A DNA stretch of 64,000 nt from Dioscorea cayenensis subsp. rotundata (Eukaryota > Streptophyta > Magnoliopsida > Dioscoreales > Dioscoreaceae), in NCBI RefSeq assembly GCF_009730915.1, contig NC_052473.1, forward strand, positions 16,884,100 to 16,948,099, in the 5' to 3' direction. This document shows positions 58,881 through 64,000 of the stretch, piece after piece. The first letter of the stretch is position 1, and each line of letters begins with the position of its first letter. Under the pieces are notes generated by a model. It was not told where the DNA came from, made no database searches, and saw only the letters and a program-made list of their open reading frames with translations. A program made the position numbers and the translations under genes.

Positions 58881-59015
58881 CAGATTTGAAGTGAGCGGTA
58901 AAGGGTAAAAGGGAGTTAAACCCACTATCGGAAGAAATTTGTCAAAGGTGTCTGAAAGTAGGAGGGGTTTTTAGGGAAGTTTTGAAAATTACGAGGGGTG
59001 AACAGTAATTTTCCC
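58881..59015. repeat. MULE right terminal region
   Basis: Reverse complement reads GGGAAAATTAC, CCCCTCGTAATTTTCAAAAC, CCCTAAAAACCCCTCC, resembling the left end. Confidence 0.55.
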
Positions 59016-59459
59016 TTTTTTTAATATATTCGGTTTTGGGTAATCATTCGACCATATGTTTAATTGAATTTTATTTTGGTTTTTTTTCACAAATAAATAT
59101 ATAAATTTTTTTAAAATTTGATAAAAACGGATGAACCACAACTTTAATTTTATACCGCCGTTAATAACTAGTAAAAATCGGAGAATATAAAATATAATAG
59201 TAATATGTAAGTGTGAGAGGGGACCAAACATAAGTAAAGAAAAACGCAAGAAATATTCACAAGAATGTACCATTCATCTTGATTAATAAGATACTAAAAT
59301 TTAATTAATGTTTGAGCTTTATCTATGCAAACATTTTGACCAGAAGTTAAAAACATAAATTGTAATAAATTAAAATGATAATGTGTTTAAGAAGATTAAT
59401 TTATCTTAAATTTTTTTCCAAATTATTAAAATAGAATAATAAAAAGTGAAAAATATTAA
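59016..59459. other. A+T-rich spacer
   Basis: No feature recognised. Confidence 0.4.
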
Positions 59460-59660
59460 TAAATGGGCTGGGCCATGTCACTACAAGCTGATCCTAAATG
59501 TGGGTCAAAGTATCCGTTGTTAATGGATAAAAAGAAGCTTATGCTCCTCCGCGGGACATCAGACGGCGAGGACCCAAGTTTTGCTCTCTTCTTTTGATCT
59601 AATCTTCCCCCTTTTTCTTCATCTCGAGTAGTTGATTTGCTGGAGAAGGGTAAGATCCAA
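59460..59660 (+). promoter_or_regulatory. Possible promoter and untranslated first exon
   Basis: GGGCTGGGCCATG near 59465 resembles a GGCCCA promoter motif. It is followed by leader-like C/T-rich sequence (TTTGCTCTCTTCTTTTGATC) and a donor-like GGAGAAGGGTAAGATC at 59641. The sequence after it is T-rich and intron-like. It could be the original 5' end of the PPR locus beyond 63 kb. No coding exon links them. Confidence 0.3.
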
Positions 59661-61555
59661 ACCCAAGTTGCATTCTTTATGTCTTTTATTGAGTTGAGAC
59701 ACTGTTTCTGAGCTGAAAGATAGATTCTTTTTGTTTTGTAATGTTTATGTTGATTAAAGTAGTGTGAATCACATTTGAATTGAGTGGGAATTGATGACTT
59801 TGTCACTTTTTAGTTGATGTGGTTTTTGAGCACAATGTTTGGTAGTGTCTTCAGCAATTGTCAATTTTGGAAATGAGAAAAATGTGAGTTTTGATGCTGT
59901 TGTCTGTGAATTTGTGGGTTTTGACTTTATTGTTTCTTTATTGAGTTGATTCCGATTGAAAATGGAAGCAATAACTGTTTAAAGTTTGGTTTGCAATGTC
60001 GTCGTTAACCTGAAACAGTCTAATCTTTAATTTGAATATATTTAGGGGATTGATTTGTTTTGTGAACTTGTTGGTGCCTTGAGGATTGTAAGAAATTGGT
60101 TTTGTCGTGTGTACAACAAGAATTGAATTGAGATACTGGTCATAAGAGTTTGAATAAATTTAGTTGCAACAGATCAGCATCTAAATAGAGGATGTTTACT
60201 TAAAAGAAAATTGCTGAAATCATTTGTAAAACATCCAACTTAAATTTTATGTGAAGTGGAATAAAGGCTATTATGTGTGATGCAAAGACTATGATTCTGA
60301 AGAGCTATGTTACTGATATTACATTTCGTGATGGGCTTAAGGTTGACTTGTAATTCTCAGCTTAGATTGAATATAATATGAGTGTAAGTTCATATGCATT
60401 ACCATACAAGTATTGGTTGTTTTGAGAACTTAATCTGCTATTTAGTTCTCTAGCTCATCAAGAGTGTTATATTTTGAAGAGAATTGGATTATATAGGTTA
60501 TGCGTATGATAATTAGTTTGATTAAAGGCATGTATAAGCAGTGGTGTTATTCACTCTACTAAAAAGTGTTCACATTGACATCTTGCTCCGATTGCTCATT
60601 CATTTTTAAATTGGTTCTCATTGTAGTAGTCTTATTGTGTATTTTTTTTAAGGTTCGTACAAATCAATTAAGTATAATGCACTCTTGTACTTGATGTTTG
60701 TAAAATCACAAACATTAAGTGCTTTAAAACCAAATCAAAATTAATTAACCATTAACAAATAAGAGAAAGTCAGAACATAACATCTTTTACATTCCTTGGG
60801 GTAATCCCAGTCCTAGAAAGAAAGGTTCTACATTCCTCTATGTTCAAGATACAACCCATGGACATTGATCTGAACATTTGACAGGAAAATACAAGGCTTT
60901 AAAAGAAAAAAATCTACTTATCCTTTGCCAATCGACGGATCTACATGGATCCAAGCTTGATGTTCTCTTTTCTTTGCTCTTAGTTGCTCTTTTGATCCCC
61001 TCTCTTGGTTTTTAGAGATGTCTCCTTTTTTAGCCCCCCGTCGTCCTTGTTGCCTTCTCTCCCCAGTGATATGCTAGGGTTTCTTTTTTATATCATGATA
61101 CACGGGTGGTGTTGGCTAACATCGGCTGCTTGTCTTACTTTCTGAGTTTGATTTCTGAATTTCTGCATAAACACTGAATACACCCATGCTAATTAACACA
61201 TGCCAATCATGTTTTATTGGATCTTTGCTTTACATCCCCTTCTTATTCCATGATCCTCCATAACTTGCTCTTTGTTTTACCCTCCAAAATACATCGAACA
61301 TTTGTAGATTTGGGGTTGAATTCCACTTATCAGGATGAAAATCAATAGAAGCAGTAGTCCGAACAAGGAGAAAGAAATCCATACAGAAATCATGTAGAAT
61401 TGCGTGATTGAACAACAAATAAGACCAAATTCATATTAGAACCTCATGTAATTTCTACACTTATCAATTTTTATCCACTTTAACATCTCTACTAACAACA
61501 CCTTACGAGAGAAAGGACTTTTTTTCTCCTAGCTTTGATACGTGCACAAAACACT
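59661..61555. other. Intron-like sequence and possible retroelement flank
   Basis: 59661-60640 is T-rich and intron-like. 60640-61555 has a different, more balanced composition and may include the terminal repeat or 3' part of the Copia element that follows, but I found no defining ends. Confidence 0.35.
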
Positions 61556-63100
61556 CACTGGTAAAGATTTTAAGATGACTAACCTTAGGCTTAAAGTTAA
61601 TCAAGACCTCATAAGGTGTCTTGTCTTCCAATGCCTTAGTGTAAAGCTTGTTCTGTAGATAAGCTGATGTGTTGACAACTTCAGCTCAAAATCTTTTGGG
61701 CAAATTCTTTTTAAACTATAAGCATCTGGCCATGTTCAAAACAGCTCAGTTCTTCCTCTCTAAACACCATTTTGCTGTGGTGTATAAGGAGCCGTTAATT
61801 GGTGTTGTATTCCATGTAGCTGCAAAAAACTCTGAAAACTCTGTGAGCAATATTTGGCCCCATTATATGATCTTAAGAATTTAATTTTCTTGCCACTCTC
61901 GGTTTCAATCATGGTCTTAAATTAAACGAATAAATTAAACATATCTAATCTGTGCTTCATAAAATACACCCAATAATACATGTTGTAATCATCAATAGAT
62001 AGCACAAGATAGTTGCTGACATGCAAGGATTCTGTACTCATAAGACCACAAATATCAGTGTGTATCAGCTCCAACTTCTCTTTTGCTCTCCTAGGTTGTT
62101 GAGATGGTAAAAGCAATCTGTGGCACTTTCCTTCTTCACAAACACCACAAATATGTGTATATGCAACAATTGAAACCATTTCCAGCACCATCTCCTTCTT
62201 CTGCATTTGTTTCAAGAAGTCCTAATTACAGTGGCCAAATCTTTTATGCCGCAGTATTGATTCATCAAGCGTTGTAGTCATTGTTGTCTCCCACTTTAAA
62301 GGAAAACTATGATCCCTCATTTTTACCGCCATTTGCTTTTCTTCTTTCTTATAAAAAATTTCACATAGTTGGCTATGAAAACTTGACAACATACCACCGT
62401 CTAAAAGTTGTCCCTTGTAGCTAATTTCAAGCACATAAAGAACATTTGGAAATAATTTTGTACCTGATGGCATTTTGATTATGATAGTACCTCTTCCTTC
62501 AACAACAACAACATGTTATCCATTCCCAATTCTAAACCCTTGACTTATAATTCCTGTCAAGAGCTTGAAAGATGCTTGAATCTGCACACATATGGTGTGT
62601 GTATCCACTAATTAGTAAGCAAGTTGGTAAATCATTGATTGTTGAATCTGTTTGTGCCATAAAAAGCAACTCCTCTCATTTCATTTTTTTGCAACCTGAG
62701 CTGTTTTCTGCTTTTCCACAGTGTTACAAACCCTCTCTATATGTGCAAATTGCTTACATTTTTTGTATTGTACCCTTGGTCGAAATTAGCAAAAATGTTT
62801 GGAGTGATTGGTCTACTTGCAATGAGGAAAAGGAGGAAACTCTCTCCACTTTCTGTTGCTACTTCCTTGTCGAATCTGTTGCATTCTCCCTGCAAATTGT
62901 CTTCCAAATTGCTTCATATTGGCAAACTTCCTTTCGGTAAACTGATTCTGATTTATGCAATCTTTAGAGGCCAGTAAAGTTTCTTCAGTTGTATTTTTTG
63001 GTTCATCCTTCTGTAACTTCCTCATGTTCTACCTTTGCTCTACTGCATGTAAAGCGTTCATCAACTCAGTTAAACTAAAGGTTGTCACTTGCTGCTATAG
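61556..63100 (-). mobile_element. Ty1/copia gag-pol fragment, decayed
   Basis: On the minus strand, in order from high to low coordinates: gag C-terminus (LMNALHAVEQR, QKDEPKNTTEETLLA) and a broken zinc knuckle ending HIERVC. A protease region follows (ISGYTHHM where an active DSG would be expected), then LFPNVLYVLEIS and ESILRHKRFGHCN of the pre-integrase domain. Last come CHRLLLPSQQPRRAKEKLEL, HTDICG, LSIDDYNMYYWVYF of the integrase core and DKTPYEVLINFKPKVSHLK of its C-terminal part. Reverse transcriptase, RNase H and clear LTRs are missing. Stops and frameshifts are present, so it is dead. It abuts the PPR sequence at about 63100. Confidence 0.85.
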
Positions 63101-64000
63101 TGCCACCGTTGCCTTGCTTATGCGTCTTTACAAGAGAAAGGGCAATCTTTCAGAAGCCGAGTTTACCTTCAGCCACATGAGAACCTGCAAAATTTGCTGT
63201 GTCACTGCCTGCTCATCAATGATCACGATTTACACACCTTTAGGTATGTAAGACAAGTGGCTCCAGATTATCCACTTTATGGGTGAAGATAATGCGGCTT
63301 CAGAATTGGAGAATTGGTTAGTTTGTATTAATACCTACAGTCAGCAAGGTAAGCTGTGGAGGGTGTCTGTGCTGACAATGATGCAAGAAGCTGGATATTC
63401 CCCCAATATTTCTGTGTACAATACCTTGATTACGGGGCATGGAAAGCAAACTAATGTCAAGGCTGCAGAACTTGTATTTCAAAGGCTCCAAACCATAAGC
63501 TTGGAGCCTGCTAAAACGACATATAGGTCCATGATTGAAGGTTTTGGTAGAGCTGACTATTATAGAGAGGTTGTGCAATATTATGTGGAAGTCAACTCAA
63601 GAGATCAGGATTTAAACCAAACTCTTCAAATATCTACATGATGGTCAACTTGCATGCCAATACTGCAGGTATATGAGAGTGACAGTGACATTGTTCAAAC
63701 ACTAAAAGTTATGAGGGTGGCTGGCTGCCAATACTCGTCTATATTGAGTAGCCTTCTTCAGGGATATGAGAGGGTTGTCAGATTAGAAAAAGTTCCTCAA
63801 AATTTAAAAGTTTATTTTTTACGATGGAATTTTGGGGGACCAAGCCTCAACTTCCATGTTAGTCATGTCCTATGTACAGAATTCCCTTTGGATGATGACC
63901 TCCATGCTTTGCAGGGACAAGGGTGGAAACATTGAACCTATAAAGACAGATTGTACTATATACTGTGAACTTCATTGCCGAACTTGGTTTACGATGAATA
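63101..64000 (+). pseudogene. PPR protein fragment, BFA2 (At4g30825)-like, decayed, runs off the window
   Basis: Piecewise match to a P-class pentatricopeptide protein. Pieces are LLMRLYKRKGNLSEAEFTFS, HMRTCKICCVTA, ASELENWLVCINTYSQQGKL, MMQEAGYSPNISVYNTLITG, LVFQRLQTISLEPAKTTYRS, MIEGFGRADYYREVVQYY, then SSILSSLLQGYERV and LDDDLHALQ. The 35-residue repeat pattern (YNTLI.G, TYRSMIEGFG) is clear. Stops and frame changes occur at about 63250, 63640, 63790 and 63930. The N-terminal half is replaced by the Copia fragment. In intact relatives this plastid protein supports ATP-synthase assembly. The name is from memory of the sequence pattern and is moderately certain. Confidence 0.7.

Larger units (their letters stand above)
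49868..59015. mobile_element. Mutator-like element (MULE) with ULP1 protease and MURA transposase genes, decayed
   Basis: A 9.1-kb block much richer in CG dinucleotides than its surroundings. The outer ends are related in inverted orientation: left GGAAATTGCC..., then CCCAAAAACCCTCCTTTT; right (reverse complement) GGGAAAATTAC..., then CCCTAAAAACCCCTCCTACT. They are long but diverged; no clean 9-bp target duplication was found. Inside are a ULP1-like cysteine protease frame on the plus strand and a MURA transposase on the minus strand, tail to tail. MULEs with a ULP1-like gene are known from plants (the Kaonashi type). All coding parts are broken by indels. Confidence 0.75.

Noticed and set aside
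1..64000. CRISPR arrays, rRNA or tRNA genes
   Set aside because: No array of regular spaced repeats and no rRNA or tRNA gene was recognised by eye; a covariance-model search was not possible here.

Overview
This is a nuclear window from a flowering plant. It is strongly A+T-rich, its genes carry introns with GT..AG borders, and it is packed with plant transposons (CACTA, Mutator-like, Copia and several MITE families). Recognisable plant families are a mitochondrial S15-type ribosomal protein, an ASG1-like protein, F-box/DUF295 proteins, a BFA2-like PPR protein, and WRKY and VPS16 fragments. The species cannot be fixed from sequence alone; a non-grass monocot is a guess. A run of exactly 1000 N at 42948-43947 marks a scaffold gap.

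Layout. (1) 1.3-8.9 kb: a small three-exon gene (gene A, 93 aa, Cys/His-rich, unknown family). Its first intron holds a complete 6.1-kb CACTA transposon (1890-7994) with matching terminal inverted repeats and a 3-bp target duplication. The transposon carries the last exon of a WRKY factor on the minus strand and the last five exons of VPS16 on the plus strand, both damaged: a Pack-CACTA. (2) 10-21.6 kb: two ~1.9-kb copies of one segment (Copia integrase scraps split by a MITE), two broken F-box/DUF295 copies, a Tourist-like MITE and two hAT-like MITEs. (3) 22.2-34.1 kb: the gene-rich part, all on the minus strand: a 70-aa single-span membrane protein, an ASG1-like gene with one frameshift, and an intact S15-family gene. 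(4) 34.6-35.5 kb: gene B, a paralogue of gene A, divergent from S15, with its start codon and first splice donor present three times in tandem. (5) 38-47.6 kb: an F-box/DUF295 gene with a single-base frameshift, the gap, and a heavily broken F-box/LRR pseudogene. (6) 49.9-59.0 kb: a 9.1-kb Mutator-like element with a ULP1-type protease gene facing a MURA transposase gene, both decayed. (7) 59.5-64 kb: a Copia gag-pol fragment on the minus strand abutting a broken BFA2-like PPR sequence.

The likely functional genes are gene A, gene B, the small membrane protein, S15 and, if their single-base frameshifts are assembly errors, the ASG1-like and F-box/DUF295 genes. The least described items are the gene A/gene B family, gene B's triplicated start exon, the gene-carrying CACTA element, and a coding-like antisense remnant in an ASG1-like intron.
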